From Dryocosmus kuriphilus (taxonomy: Eukaryota > Arthropoda > Insecta > Hymenoptera > Cynipidae), in the NCBI GenBank assembly GCA_038277395.1, contig CM076196.1, forward strand, positions 95,734,385 through 95,798,384: 64,000 bases of DNA, given 5' to 3'. A program made the position numbers and the translations under genes. Shown here piece after piece: positions 45,607-57,157 of the stretch. Every line of letters starts with the position of its first letter. Position 1 is the first letter of the stretch. Below the pieces are notes generated by a model. The model had not been told where the DNA came from. It was given only the letters and a program-made list of their open reading frames with translations, and made no database searches.

Positions 45607-46648
45607 GTTTTATGGAGATTCCCGCCTCAGCCACTGATCGACTAAGCCGGGACATCTCTGTACTAACTGTACTTGGGAAACTCACAGCCAGAATCCAGAC
45701 CATCCGCGTTGGTCTGGTTCCCTGTCTACTGGAGTATATTTTTTTCAGGAATTTGTTTGTAGGGTAAGGTTTTGAAACTTCAGGCGCCTTAGAACGACTA
45801 TCGGATCCTCGGGGGTACCGGAAATCAGTACGGTTGCTCTTTGGTACCTTTGGAGACACTCAACCCCCCGGTTGACCACATTCAGACCCTCCCTGAGCCT
45901 AAACGTTGGCGTCCGCTCCTCCATCCAGTCCCTCGATTAGGTGTTGGTAGCCTACACTACAATAGTTCCCTACTTGAGGAAGATGTCTTTAAATCTGGGA
46001 GCGCGTCCCTCACGGGGTAGCGTGTCAATCTTTTTCAAGATTTCATCTCTCAGCTCACCCAACTCAATGGGGTTAGCCAGGCCTCATAATAACCCGATGC
46101 TACAACAACTCTCACCAGGATGTTGTTTGGCGAAAGTGAGATTCTGTGATTCCAGAGCCTTGGAACCCCTTATGCAGCCTTGGCTGCTGGTTGAAGGCCG
46201 CGCAACGCGGGATTTCTGTTTTTGAGAACCGGTGCGATTATTTCTCTTCACAGAAAGCACCGTCATTTTTTCTTGTACCGCTCTGACGTTGATGTAATCC
46301 TGGGTTTTGTTCTCCATCACTACTGGGAAGACGTTCCCTGTAGAGCTGTTCCCTTTTGGCGACGAGGTGAATGAAGACTCTTGAGCGGAGCCTTCATTTT
46401 TGTTATTTGTATTTCTATTAATTTTTTTAGGCATTATAAGTCCCACGAGAAGTTGGGGAAATGTAAGTCACTCACTGAAGAGCCTCGTTTACAGGGAGAG
46501 GATCTAAATACTAAGATATTCGACCTGGTGTCCTTAAGTCTCCGTTTATACACCTCCTTTAAAAGCCCGCTGTGTCCGCCTCGGTTAAGGGGGGGTACGT
46601 CGGTGTGTTCAAATTTTTGGTAACTCTGGTGTCATTCAACCGTCGACA
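45607..46648 (-). pseudogene. LINE ORF1-like (gag-like) remnant
   Basis: From ATG at about 46434 the - strand reads MPKKINRNTNNKNEGSAQES, later LESQNLTFAKQHPG and GLANPIELGELRDEILKKID. Then comes a region with LQRYQRATVLISG and RLKFQNLTLQT, which resembles the DUF4780-type domain of arthropod retroelement proteins. Multiple stops and shifts occur. Together with 41300-42656 it may be the other end of one internally deleted LINE on this strand. Confidence 0.5.
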
Positions 46649-46653
46649 CGGCG
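46649..46653. other. Transib target duplication, left copy (CGGCG)
   Basis: Identical to 62098-62102; 5 bp, GC-rich, as expected for Transib. Confidence 0.85.
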
Positions 46654-47375
46654 CACAGTGAGGAAAAATGACAATTTGGTTTAAAAAGTTGCAGAGATCG
46701 TATTTCTCAGCCGATTTTAACTTTTTTTTTAAAATTGAAGCTTATTAAATTCGTAAGAGATCTGTCTAGGTCGATTTTTTAAATAGATTTTCAACAATTT
46801 GTTATCTTAGTTGAAAAATGCCAAGAAAAGCATACATTTTTATATTGGATCTATCAATTTTGTCCCATTTAATGACTTTTTCACAAAAACACATGGAATT
46901 AGTAAACTTACTCTAGCTGAATGGAAATTTTCATTGCCGATGAAATCCCTTCATTCCTTTAATTGTTATAAACAATTTAATGGATAAGACTGGCACATGC
47001 TGTATTTTGAAGGTATTGATTTCATTGTTAAATTATATAAAGTCAATGTTGAATTACGACAAAAACTACACGATACAAATCGTTAATTTTTTAAACAATT
47101 TTTCTTAATAAATGTCTTTATTTGGCCTTTTTGAACATAGAGAATTTTCGTTATCGACGGAATTATTTCCTTTTATCTCTAGAATAATATTTTTTCACAT
47201 TCAGTTGCCGTCGAGCAGCATTGGCATTGTTATAAATAATTTTTATGAACAACTTCACTTATTTCTCATTTTTAACATGAAATTTTTTTTTGTTTTAGAG
47301 ATTTATTTCTTTTCATCTCAAGAATAATATTTTTGCATAATAAATTGCCATTGAACAGCATTGGCATTGTTATAC
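46654..47375 (+). repeat. Transib left terminal inverted repeat (~720 bp)
   Basis: Its reverse complement is found at 61728-62097 (outer half) and 51612-51951 (inner half), which become contiguous when the LTR retrotransposon is excised. The arm has an internal ~165-bp duplication around TTTATCTCTAGAATAATATT (about 47165) and TTCATCTCAAGAATAATATT (about 47312). Confidence 0.9.
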
Positions 47376-48007
47376 ATAATTTTTATAAGCCAAAGTTTAT
47401 ATACAAATCCCATACTTTTTGAAGGTGATTTATTTCTCTATCTTTCAATTTTTTTTATTTTACGTCATTATTTTTTTGTGCTCATTTGTTTTGTCTCGTA
47501 ATTCATCGTCTGCTAAACGCTAAGTGTGAAATTTATTTAATGTGAGAAATGAACTCAGTTAACTTTTGTTTTATATTTTACACATATATTTTGTACTTGT
47601 ATTTTCGTATATCTCTGCCGCGTTTCTTCCTTGTTTTACGTCTTTGTTTATTTTGTGCTGTCATTTGTTTTGTTTCGTCAATCATTCTCTGCGAAACGCT
47701 GAGTATAAAGCTTACTATTTAAATGCTTATTTTTGTCTGTGCGTTTTTAATGCTGGATATTAATTCCATTAACCATTCCTTTTGTTATAATAATGGATGG
47801 ACTCAAATTACCAAAGCCAGTTCTTTGCGATTTTTTGTTTACAAATGAAGTAAAAAATATAGAATCATTATTAAATCACATTAAAGGCATGTGACACACT
47901 CAAATACCTATATTACCGAGCTCAGTGTTTTGTGTTTATCAATTTCTTTTTGACCTAAGAAATTTTCTTGTAAATAAAATATCGAACTGAAACTTTGGCA
48001 AATGCAT

Positions 48008-48186
48008 GAGAAGACCATAAACTAAGTTTATGTACTCTATTTGAGTAAAAATTTTGAAAAAAAAATTTTCGACGAAATTAAAACTGGAAGCATCTTTGCC
48101 ACTTCCAGTTTTAATTACGTCGAAACAATTTTCTTTTCAAAATTTCTACTCAAATAAAGTACATAAACGTAGTTTATTGTCTTCTC
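48008..48186. mobile_element. ~180-bp hairpin (MITE-like) inside the Transib gene
   Basis: GAGAAGACCATAAACTAAG… pairs with …GTAGTTTATTGTCTTCTC. The apex is AAACTGGAAG/CTTCCAGTTT around 48100. It separates the first Transib coding piece from the next. Confidence 0.7.
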
Positions 48187-49429
48187 CTTAAACCTTAAAG
48201 AAATTGAGAAGAAACTGTCATTATTTATGCAAATTTTTGAAAAAAAAATGGAAAGCATAATTTTTTTATGTGAATACATTTTATGCAAACAATAAAGAAT
48301 GGTTGAGTATTACATTGTAATCTTCGATGGAGTAAATTTCGGTAGAGTTCTGAATAACTTACGATCTTCAGGTAAGACTCAAATCGCCGAAACCATCAGT
48401 GAGCTTGTGTCTCATTGGCGATGAAGAGACTGTTACTCAATTAGAACCAGACAATATTATGCCTTACACTTACGATGAAGCGTTAGCATTAATCGAAGAT
48501 GCAAAATTAACCAAAAATCAGTATGAAACTATTCATATTCACGCAAAAGCTAAGAATGCAAATATTTATCCACTTTACGAAAGCCTGGCTGAAGCAAAAA
48601 AAAAAGATGTTACCCGCCAGATTCTGCATTTGATATATGCATATGTTGCAAATACCTGACATTCTACCCCGGATATAACCGAAAAACAGAATGTTTTAAT
48701 GGCATTAACTTCGAGGTATGGTTTCGATGGGATATCTAGTCATAACTCATACAACCAGGCTTTTAGTGACTCAACAAAATCAGATCGAAGCATTTTAATG
48801 TTTCGATGGTTCCACTGGCCTTAGAGATGAAGGCCAAGGAAACTGGCACTTCTACAACAGTTTGGAAAAATCAACATCCTGCCTAAAAAAAAATTTGTAG
48901 ACTAATGAAATTTCGCTATGCCAAAGGAAACTACCATCTCTGAAGTAGCACAGATTTAAGACCAAATCACTAAACTGAAGCCAACAACTATTCAATTAGG
49001 TTAAGATCGCAACCGCTGCAAAGTAATCTACAAAATGATAATGACTATGATAGACGGGAAAGTGTGCCAAGCGCTTTCCAACACTCCATCATCATCAACA
49101 TGTTACATATGCGGTGCGAAACCCTCAATGATGAATAATAATCTGGCGAAAGTGATACTTCTACCAGAAAAGATCGAAAACTTCTGTTTCGGTGTTGCTC
49201 CTTTACAGGTAAAGATACGCTTTATGGAATCTATCCTCCATTTAGCATATTGGTTGGGTTTTTGCAAATGGGCAGCGAAATCGACCGAGTAAAAGGAAAA
49301 AATGCATACTGCCAAAAGGATAGAAAATAAATTTCGGAAGGAAATGGGATTGGTCATAGACGTTCCAAAACATAGAACTGGGACGTCTAATATGGAAATA
49401 CGGCTATGAAATCTAACAAGAGAATAAAT

Positions 49430-51200
49430 TGTTGCATTCGAATAATTATTAAATTGAAAATAAATAAATAATTATTTATTTGGTATTAATAATTATAGAA
49501 TCAAATAATTATACTCTACGAGAGTACTTTTAATTATGGGTCGATTCCCTGCTCTATTATTCAGAGCGTTTCTAACCGCCGGTTGATTTGTTCAATGTAA
49601 GGTAATCTATTTAATGAGCTCATTTTTTACACTGTTTTGAAATTTTCATAATTATTTATTAAGGCACAACTGATCATATATAATTACAAGGGTGTACATT
49701 GTGGTATTTTATGTATATATTATGGCAGATATACGCGTGTGTGTGTGTGTGTTTGCGTAGATACGATTTCTTACGTTGCCCCAACTGATGCTGAAGATTG
49801 AAATTTATAGCTATTCTTAAAGTTATTTCCTGATTTTTGGGAGGCGTAAATGATGATCTATTTGCAGTCCTTGTTCACTTTTATTTTCCGTTCGAATACT
49901 ATCCGCGGGTAAAATGAACAAACCACCCGATGGATAGTCTTCTCTAGAATTAAGTTGTCTGTCGAGGATACTCTCGACTGAAACCATACGAGTTTACTTA
50001 GTTATTAAAATTTTGTATTTATGGTCAGAACCAGGGACCAACAATAAAAAACTGCTAAGAAAAATTTGGTCCGTGAGAAATGCTAAAACTGACCCCACGT
50101 GTTGGGTTTCTCTCCCAACGGGCACGCGTTTATTATTTTATTTTAGCTTTACGTCAGGATTCTAACACTGGGAAATCAGAACGGATAAGAAACCGGAGAA
50201 TTGGTTGAGTTATTGACGGATTCAGTAACTTACCCTTTTGGCGCGTTGACTTGGAATGGATTTGGATTCTTTGACATGCTTGTCATCACCTCCTATGTTA
50301 TTTTATTTTAATTGATGAGTGGGGAAGGCACTGCTTTTAGACCGCTGAACACCTGTGGGCGAGCAATTGGCCTTATTTTCCCAAATTGCATTTCCCACAA
50401 TCTAAAGGTGTTCTTCCGCGGCACTGCTTCCAATAATTTGTTGACCTATCAATTGTCGTTTCCTTCAAGTTAGTAATGTCAATGATTCCTGATTTTTGCA
50501 GCTACAGCATTTACTCAAGTCGACAGTTGCGATCTCGGCATATCTCTTTTTCTGTTGAGATCTTTTTAGGACAATTTATTAATAATAGTTTATTATTAAT
50601 ATTTTCAGTAAGTCTTAGTTTATTTATTTTTAAATAATAAATTGTCAGAATTATATTTTCAGCTTTTTGAAAATTAATTCTTACGTTTATTATTTTCTAT
50701 CGACTATTGCTCTTAACTTTTGTTGTTGAGATTACTTTATCTTGAAAGAAACTACAATGGCATCATTGGTCAGTTTTCCCCAATTTAGGTTTTACAAAGT
50801 TATTTTTATTCTGGATTCTTTTTGAGTTTTTACTTTCTTATTTCTGATTTTCCGGTGATTTTGAAATTAATTTGAATAATGCGGTTTGCGATTCATTACA
50901 ATTTTATGTCTTTAAACTTTTTAGCAATTTTTCCTTTTTTTTCTCCTTGTGTTTGCGTGTATGTATTTTGTGTGTCTTAAGTTACACACTATGAACGCCT
51001 CCTACAGTTTGGCTTCTTCTTAGTGTCTTTTTTACTTTACTTAATAATAAACATTCCGGCGTCTCATACAATTTAGCGTCCTGGAAGCTTATTATTTCGT
51101 AGTCTATTTTATGTAGCCAGTTATTCCTAGGTCCTAAAATTATGGAAGGATTAAAGTATTGTAATCTTAATTAAGTTAATATTACAATACTTTAGGGTCT
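49430..51200. other. Unidentified ~1.8-kb block interrupting the Transib gene
   Basis: It lies between the GLVIDVPK part and the WYYMPV part of the transposase, which are adjacent in the family. It holds a (GT)8 run near 49736, the phrase TTGGGTTTCTCTCCCAACGGG (50103, small hairpin), and a perfect hairpin at 51154-51195 (TAAAGTATTGTAAT/ATTACAATACTTTA). No frame is recognised. It could be a solo LTR or a non-autonomous element. Confidence 0.45.
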
Positions 51201-51611
51201 GTTAAATATGCATTTAACATAAATTTCCTGAAATTTGAGAAGAATTGCCAGGTTACTGCAGAGCTTTACGTAAGCCTATATGTCTGGTACTACATGCCTG
51301 TGATAGATTATAAAATTCTTTTACATGGTGCTAAAGTAATTGAATCCGTTCCACTCCCTATAGGCCAACTAACATAGGAAGCTCAAAGGGCAGGGAATAA
51401 AAACTTTAAAAGGAATAGGGAACTCAAAACGCGGAAAATCAGTCGAACAGCAACAAACGAAGATTTTTGGGCATAAATTGCTGGTTTCCACTATTAATAA
51501 ATAGCTTAAGGAAACAGTGGGCATGTGTGTCTTGCCTCCTACATCCTGAGGAGAAAGATCTGTTGATTCCGGACGAATATGTAGAACTTGATTAATTTAA
51601 ATAATCATTCT

Positions 51612-51951
51612 GCTCACAATGCTAATGTTGTTGAGTGGCAATTCATTATGCAAAAATATTATTGAGATGAAAAGAAATAAATCTGCAAAGAAACAATTTT
51701 CCATGTTAAAACATGAAAAATATGTGAATTTGTTTATAAAAATTGTTTATAACAATGCCAATGTTCAACGGCAATTGGATGTGTAAGGATATTATTCTAG
51801 AGATAAAAGGAAATGATTTCGCTGATAATAAAAATTCTCTTATGTTCAAAAAGGTCAAATAAGGGCATTTATTAAGAAAAATTGTTTAAACAATTAACAA
51901 TTTTTATCGTGTAGTGTTTTGTCGTAATTCAACATTGACTTTATATAATTT
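51612..51951 (-). repeat. Transib right inverted repeat, inner half
   Basis: Reverse complement of about 47040-47375 (CAATGCCAATGTTCAACGGC, then CAACATTGACTTTATATAAT at its end). It stops at AATTT 51947-51951, the target duplication of the LTR retrotransposon. Confidence 0.9.
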
Positions 51952-52305
51952 TTAGCGGAGATTGCTAGCCGAGGAGGGAAAAAGGATGAGGATGCCGAGA
52001 GTTAGGTCAAACACCATTAGAAAAGGCCAGGATGATTAAGAAACATTTAACTCACTTACAGACGGTGCTATAATGCGTCGATCTCGATCAGAATTCGATG
52101 TTTAAACTTGACACGGAATAACCCCAACAACTCAAAACAATCCAAGCGTTCTTCACGAAGCTTAGAACCAGACTACTGCATCGCATGTGAGTGGTAAGCC
52201 CGGTAGTCGACTGACCGGTCGGGATCCGTCGTAGGTTTCCGACCTGCTCGGCCGTAGCCCCCGCCACCCACCTGTTACTCCCGCGCCCTCCTCGTTCCTC
52301 TAACA
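51952..52305 (-). repeat. 3' LTR of the gypsy element (354 bp)
   Basis: In element orientation it starts TGTTAGAGGAACG and ends CTAGCAATCTCCGCTAA. It shares GGTGGGTGGCGGGGG and ACGACGGATCCCGACCGGTC with the other LTR, and is about 13 bp longer near its start. Confidence 0.9.
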
Positions 52306-52540
52306 GGGTTCGGGTGTACACCCGGAACCATTGGCCCCGATTGACTCTTCCCCGGCCCTCGGCCCTAAAGGACCCTCAGTTCCTTAACTCTTTCCTGGAA
52401 CTCTCTCCTGACCCCCAAAGAGTGTTCCAGAGCTCTCCTTTCGAACTCAAGAGAGAGTTCCCAGAGCTTCATCTTTAGCCCCCCCCCCCCCCCCCGCCAT
52501 CGCATCGGACTGTTCTGTCGCTGAAGCTGAAAGTGGCGGT

Positions 52541-52672
52541 GAGGGCGTTGCCGAGGGTGCCGGTTCTGGGGTTGGTGATGGTGCCGGTGTTGGTCATGGT
52601 GCCGGTGCTGGTGTTGGTGACTGTACCGGTGCTGGTGTTGGTGCCGGTGCTAGTGTTGGTGATGACGCAGTG
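52541..52672 (+). repeat. Degenerate GGTGCCGGTGTT minisatellite
   Basis: Repeats of GGTG(C/T)(C/T)GGTG(C/T)TGGT with a 6-18-bp period lie between the 3' LTR and the extra ORF. On the - strand it reads as a Pro/Ala/Thr repeat (PAPTPAP), so it may be a repeat-encoding tail of an old ORF. A C18 run sits at about 52479-52496. Confidence 0.7.
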
Positions 52673-53027
52673 CCGCCTGCACTATTCGTCGGACGTGGCG
52701 GTGAGACTGGTATTTTATCTCTTCGTCCTTCACGCCCGCTCTCCAGAGTTCCAACTATCTTAGGGCCGGGCAGTTGGGTCTGTGCTGCCCCGCCCCACCT
52801 GGGATTGCCCTCTGGCATAGGTTGCACCTCCTGGCTTCCATTCTGCTGAAAATGAAATTAGTCCTCTGTCCTAAATCTGTCTATGGAGTATGGAGTTGTC
52901 ATTTTGTTTGGAGTTTGGAGTGCATCTATACATAAAACCGTATATCCCTTGCCTGTTGCCATTCTTATCTTTAAATTCATTATATTTACATTTATTGTAT
53001 ATCTTACCTTAATTTCTATGATCTTAT

Positions 53028-53405
53028 TTAAGTAAATTCAAATTCCCTATCCAGTTCCACTATGGTTCTCTGGTCGATGTCCAGTTCTATTTCATACTCC
53101 CTCTCTTTTGCCTTAAATATTTCGATGTTTACTAATTTTTGAATCTGTTTATTTATAAATTCCCAGTTACCCTGTATGTATGTTTGTCTTTGGGGGTCTG
53201 GAGTTTTAAAATTATTTTTTAGCCTGTACGGTCTGTTATTACAAAACGTATCGTGAATCACGTAAATTATTCTGGGTATTAATTTTTTACAAAATCTGCA
53301 TTGGAGTCCGTCTTGGTTTTCCCCAATCTTGCTTTCCAATAATGAAATTGCTTCGTCAATTTTGGTTTCCCAGTTTTCCTCCATATTTCCCTTTATTCCT
53401 GTCAC
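53028..53405 (-). CDS. Extra 125-aa ORF 3' of integrase with a Cys/His motif
   Basis: It is an intact frame downstream of pol in the element. It has an acidic helix at the start (KIDEAISLLESKIGENQ), then CRFCKKLIPRIIYVIHDTFC, a possible C-X2-C-X10-H-X4-C zinc site, and a charged C-terminal part. The position is that of a third ORF. It does not look like env (no signal peptide or membrane span). It could be a nucleic-acid-binding accessory protein of this lineage, or the end of pol restored by a shift. It is the only open frame of any size left intact in the element. Confidence 0.5.
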   Translation of the reverse strand: MTGIKGNMEENWETKIDEAISLLESKIGENQDGLQCRFCKKLIPRIIYVIHDTFCNNRPYRLKNNFKTPDPQRQTYIQGNWEFINKQIQKLVNIEIFKAKEREYEIELDIDQRTIVELDREFEFT

Positions 53406-53599
53406 GGAGAAAATTCTGTTTCTATTATGTGTACTTTATTACTACTATCTTAACTTTCTAATTTTAAATCGTTGATATTGAGTTACCCGATATTTTTTCC
53501 TTTGAGGTTTTTCAATTCATAAATTGTGGGGGAGATTTTCTTCTTAATTATAAATGGACCTTCGTACTGGCCGAAAAGTTTCCCTGCCTTTTTATCTGC

Positions 53600-56500
53600 T
53601 TTATTTGACAGTTTTGTTACCCTTTTTTAGAACTCTGTCTCCCTTTTTATATTCTATTTCCCTCCTTCTTAAATTATACCTTGAAGCCTGTTTCTCGTCA
53701 GCTTCGTCCAAATTCTTTTGGACTTCTTCCTTTATTAACTGTAATCTTCTAAGTCTGTCTGTCCACTTGTCTGCGCTTTGAAATTCTATCTCGCTATCCA
53801 CTTCTAGATTAGATAGTTTTTGCTCATATTTATCGCAAATTGGAGATCCTCTATGTTTTCGTCCCACGTCGAGTGATCGTTATCTAGGTATGCTTTGATT
53901 ATTTGTTTAATGGCTCTATTATACCTGTCAGTCGGGCTAGCTTGGGGGTAGTATTTAGGCGTTTTTGAGTGTTTCCGAATTTTCCCGTCAATTCGCGTAT
54001 TGTTTTATTTTGCAAATTCTGTGCCATTATCCGTATGGAGAATCCGCGGTGTTCCCCAACGGGAAATAACATGTTTATGAAATTCCGACTGTATAGTAGT
54101 TCCGTTTGCTTTTCTAATTGGGATAATTTCCACCCATTTTGTAAAATTATCCACGAAAACTAATATATACTGATTTTTTACCTTCTTCATTGTTGGCCAT
54201 GATCCCATGACATCTGCAGCAATCATGGTCCAAGGTTCTTCTACAATTCTTTTTCCCATTAGCCTTATTTTTACCTGGTTACTCGGTTTTGTTCTCTGAC
54301 ATTCCGTACAGTTTTTTACGTATTTGATTACTTCCGAATACATCCCTGGCCAGAAGTAGTAATTCGAAATTCTCGCATGCGTTTTCTCTGAACCTAAATG
54401 TCCCACTTGTGTACTGGCGTGATTTTCTTGTAGAACCTGATTTCGTAATTTTTTCGGCACGACGAGATTCCATGGGTTAGAGTTTGGTAATAGAGTAGAG
54501 TTTAAAGGGTCAGTTCTGTAAAAATAGAGTTGAGAGTCTCGTATTCGACATTTTTCGTGTTCTTCCGGTTTCTTTTTGACTTGTCCAATTTAGCGGAGTA
54601 CCAGTCATCCGTCTGATCACCTAAGTCTACGTTTGGTTTTTCGGTGCTACATGACAACGCGAACGCGACCGTGTTAACCGTTTCTTTCGATCTTGATAGA
54701 GCGTCCGGTACCACATTCGAACTATCATTTCTATAAATTACTTCATAGTCGTATTCGAGTAGCGCCAGCGCCCATCTGGCTAGTCTGCCAGTGGGGTTTT
54801 TGTGGTTATGGAGCCATTTTAACGCTAAATGGTCCGTTATAACCTTGAAACTATATCCTTCAAGGTACGGTCTAAATTTCCTGATTGCCCAAACCACGGC
54901 TAAGCACTCTTTTTCTGATGCCGAGTATCGGGTTTCCGCGTCGTTAAGGGCTCTACTCGCGTATCCCATCACGTCATTTTTTCGCTCTCCGTTTTGGGTG
55001 AGTACGGCTCCTAATTTCGTATTACTCACGTCTGTCTCGAGCTGAAATGGTTTTGTAAAGTCTGGACAAGTTAGAATTGGTGCTGAAGTTAAAAGATCTT
55101 TAATTTTTTGGAATGCTTCATCCTGTTCCAATCCCCAATCCAATGCTTTATTCTTTTTTAATAGTCTATTTAAGGGTTCCATAATTTCCGAAAAGTGAGG
55201 TATCAACTTTCGGTACCAGCTGGCCATGCCTATAATACGCTGGATTTGTTTGACATTTTTCGGTTTCAAAGTTGAGGATTGGTTGGATTTTATCCTCGTC
55301 AACCTGTGGAGTCCCTTTTCGTTAACTTTAAAAACTAAGTATTTTATTTCTGAGGAGCCAAATTCGCACTTATTGGAATGATCGTTAAATTTACCTTATT
55401 TAATTTATCCAAAACAATATTCAAATATTTTAAATGATTCTCAAAATTTTCTGTAACTATAATTATGTCATCTAAATAACAAAAAACGTTAGGCTTAAGG
55501 TCTGGAGTAATTATTTTATCCAGAAATCTTTGGAAAGTGGCTGGTGCATTTGTTAGACCAAATGGCATTCTGTTAAATTCAAGCTTACCCCTACCGGCTA
55601 CTGTGAATGCTGTAATCGGTCTTGAATTTTCTTCTAAAGGAATTTGTAAATATGCCATTTTTAAATCAATTTTTGAAATAAATTTTGCTGCTCTAAGTGT
55701 GTCTAAAATTTCGGTCATGAGTGGTATTGGATAAAGTTTTTTTTTAGTTACATTATTAACTTTACGGAAGTCTAAGCAAAATCTTTATTCTCCGTCTAGT
55801 TTCTTTATCATGACGATTGGATTTGACTAATCTGTGTGAGAATGTCTTATTATTCCTTGTTCTAACATTTTGTCCACTTCCTTAAATATTTCTTGTTTAA
55901 TTTTTGGACTTACATGGTAATATCGTTGTTTTATGGGGTCGTGTGCCTGAACATCAATTTTGGGTTCGGTTAAATGGGTTGCCCTATGTTCTTTCCCTTG
56001 GTAAATTTTTATTTTATCCTCCAATAATTTTTCCAATTGGGTTTGTTGGTTGTCGTTCAATTCAACAATACACTCGCAAATTTCTGAAGAATAATTATTT
56101 TGTTCTTCAGTTTTTTCTGGATGATCTAAAACACTGTTTCATAAAATGGCCCTGTATTTAAAATTATACCATTGGTTTCTATTTTGTCCTTCTACTATTT
56201 CACTAACCTTTTCCGGTTCTTTATCCGTTTCCGTGGCCTTGGCCTTATTTTTAATGAGCTTGCTGTAATTTTTCCCATCATTATCCTGATTCCTATTATT
56301 TCCAATTCTACCCGAATTCTTTTTCTTATTGTTATTTTTCTTAAATCTAAGTGAGTTTTGTGTGGCTGAGTCGTCGCTGGTATCTTGGGTAGGGATTACT
56401 TCTAAAGGTTGGAATTTGTTGCTTGTGGGGATATTTGTTAAATTAGGGGTATCCTCGGCAGGATTTTTTAAAGAAATTTGGTTATTCTTTATTTTTTGGG

Positions 56501-57157
56501 ATCGGTGTGGATTCATAGCTACCGGGGGGATTTCGCTATTTTCTGCCTTTATTTTGATTCTGTCGACTTGCCTGTCACTTTTCAAATTAATTTCTCCTCC
56601 GAGTTTCGGTTTCAATTTTTCGTTTACGCTTTCTTTCCTAATATCTAACCTATTTCTAATATTTACATTTGTCCGATCCTTTTTATCCTTATTCATACTT
56701 TCAGGTTCTGTTTTGATTTTGAGCGAGTCTTCCGCGATTGGGAGGGGGAGCATATCTGTGCCTAATATTCCTACCGAATTTAGTTTTGGGACTAACCTGA
56801 AAAGTACATGTTTAACTTTCCTTCCTATGAGAATAGGGATAACTGCTTGCCCTATTATTTCCGCCCTTCCGCCGTTAGCCACTAATAAGCTACGCGAATC
56901 CTGTTTAGAGATATATTAAATTTTGCTTTTTTAATTTCCGAAATCAATTTCTGTCCCACGTAGGAATGTGAGGCACCTGTGTCTACCAAAATTCCGTGTA
57001 ATTTATTTTCGAATTTGATCATTACGTGGAAGCGCGTTTCCGACGCTTCATCTTTATACGAAATTAGCATTTCTGGCGTTCCGGTAATAGGTGGTAATTT
57101 ATTTTGACCTAATATCCGCCCTGGTAGTTTCCCTATTTGTACAGATAATAAGGGCAT
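53600..57157 (-). pseudogene. pol of the gypsy element
   Basis: Protease: ILVDTGASHSYVG (57000). Then a long Lys/Asn-rich insert (56700-56200). RT: SKIDLKMAYLQIPLE, MPFGLTNAPATFQRF and the active site CYLDDIIIV. RNase H: GAVLTQNGERK, ASEKECLAVVWAI and ITDHLALKWL, then VVPDALSRS. Integrase: HASTQVGHLGSEKTH with CTECQRTK (HHCC), AADVMGSWP, HTDNGTEFAK; the expected Glu reads PTDRYNR (Asp). The C-terminal piece at 53867-53604 is charged. At least five frame changes and several stops occur. No chromodomain is seen. Confidence 0.85.

Larger units (their letters stand above)
47793..51595 (+). pseudogene. Transib transposase remnant
   Basis: ATG 47793 starts LKLPKPVLCDFLFTNEV. After a non-coding gap with a hairpin, the gene resumes near 48371: TYDEALALIEDAKLTKNQYE, then a KKKCYPP motif that needs a shift at the A10 run (48597). 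Next come MIDGKVCQALSNTPSS, CYICGAKP (zinc pair), LHLAYWLGF and KFRKEMGLVIDVPK (to about 49405). After an unidentified block the C-terminus continues at about 51205: LYVSLYVWYYMPVIDYKILL, HGAKVIESVPLPIGQL, TRKISRTATNED, and CLLHPEEKDLLIPDEY-like pieces. The order parallels the RAG1 core. The codon expected to be the catalytic Glu (after PIGQLT) is TAG (51375-51377). Many stops and shifts are present. Confidence 0.85.

Noticed and set aside
52533..52763. + strand frame rich in Val, Leu and Pro
   Set aside because: It is a reading of the GGTGCCGGTGTT minisatellite, not a protein.
56329..56919. 196-aa + strand hydrophobic frame
   Set aside because: Antisense shadow of the Lys/Asn-rich linker of the gypsy polyprotein.
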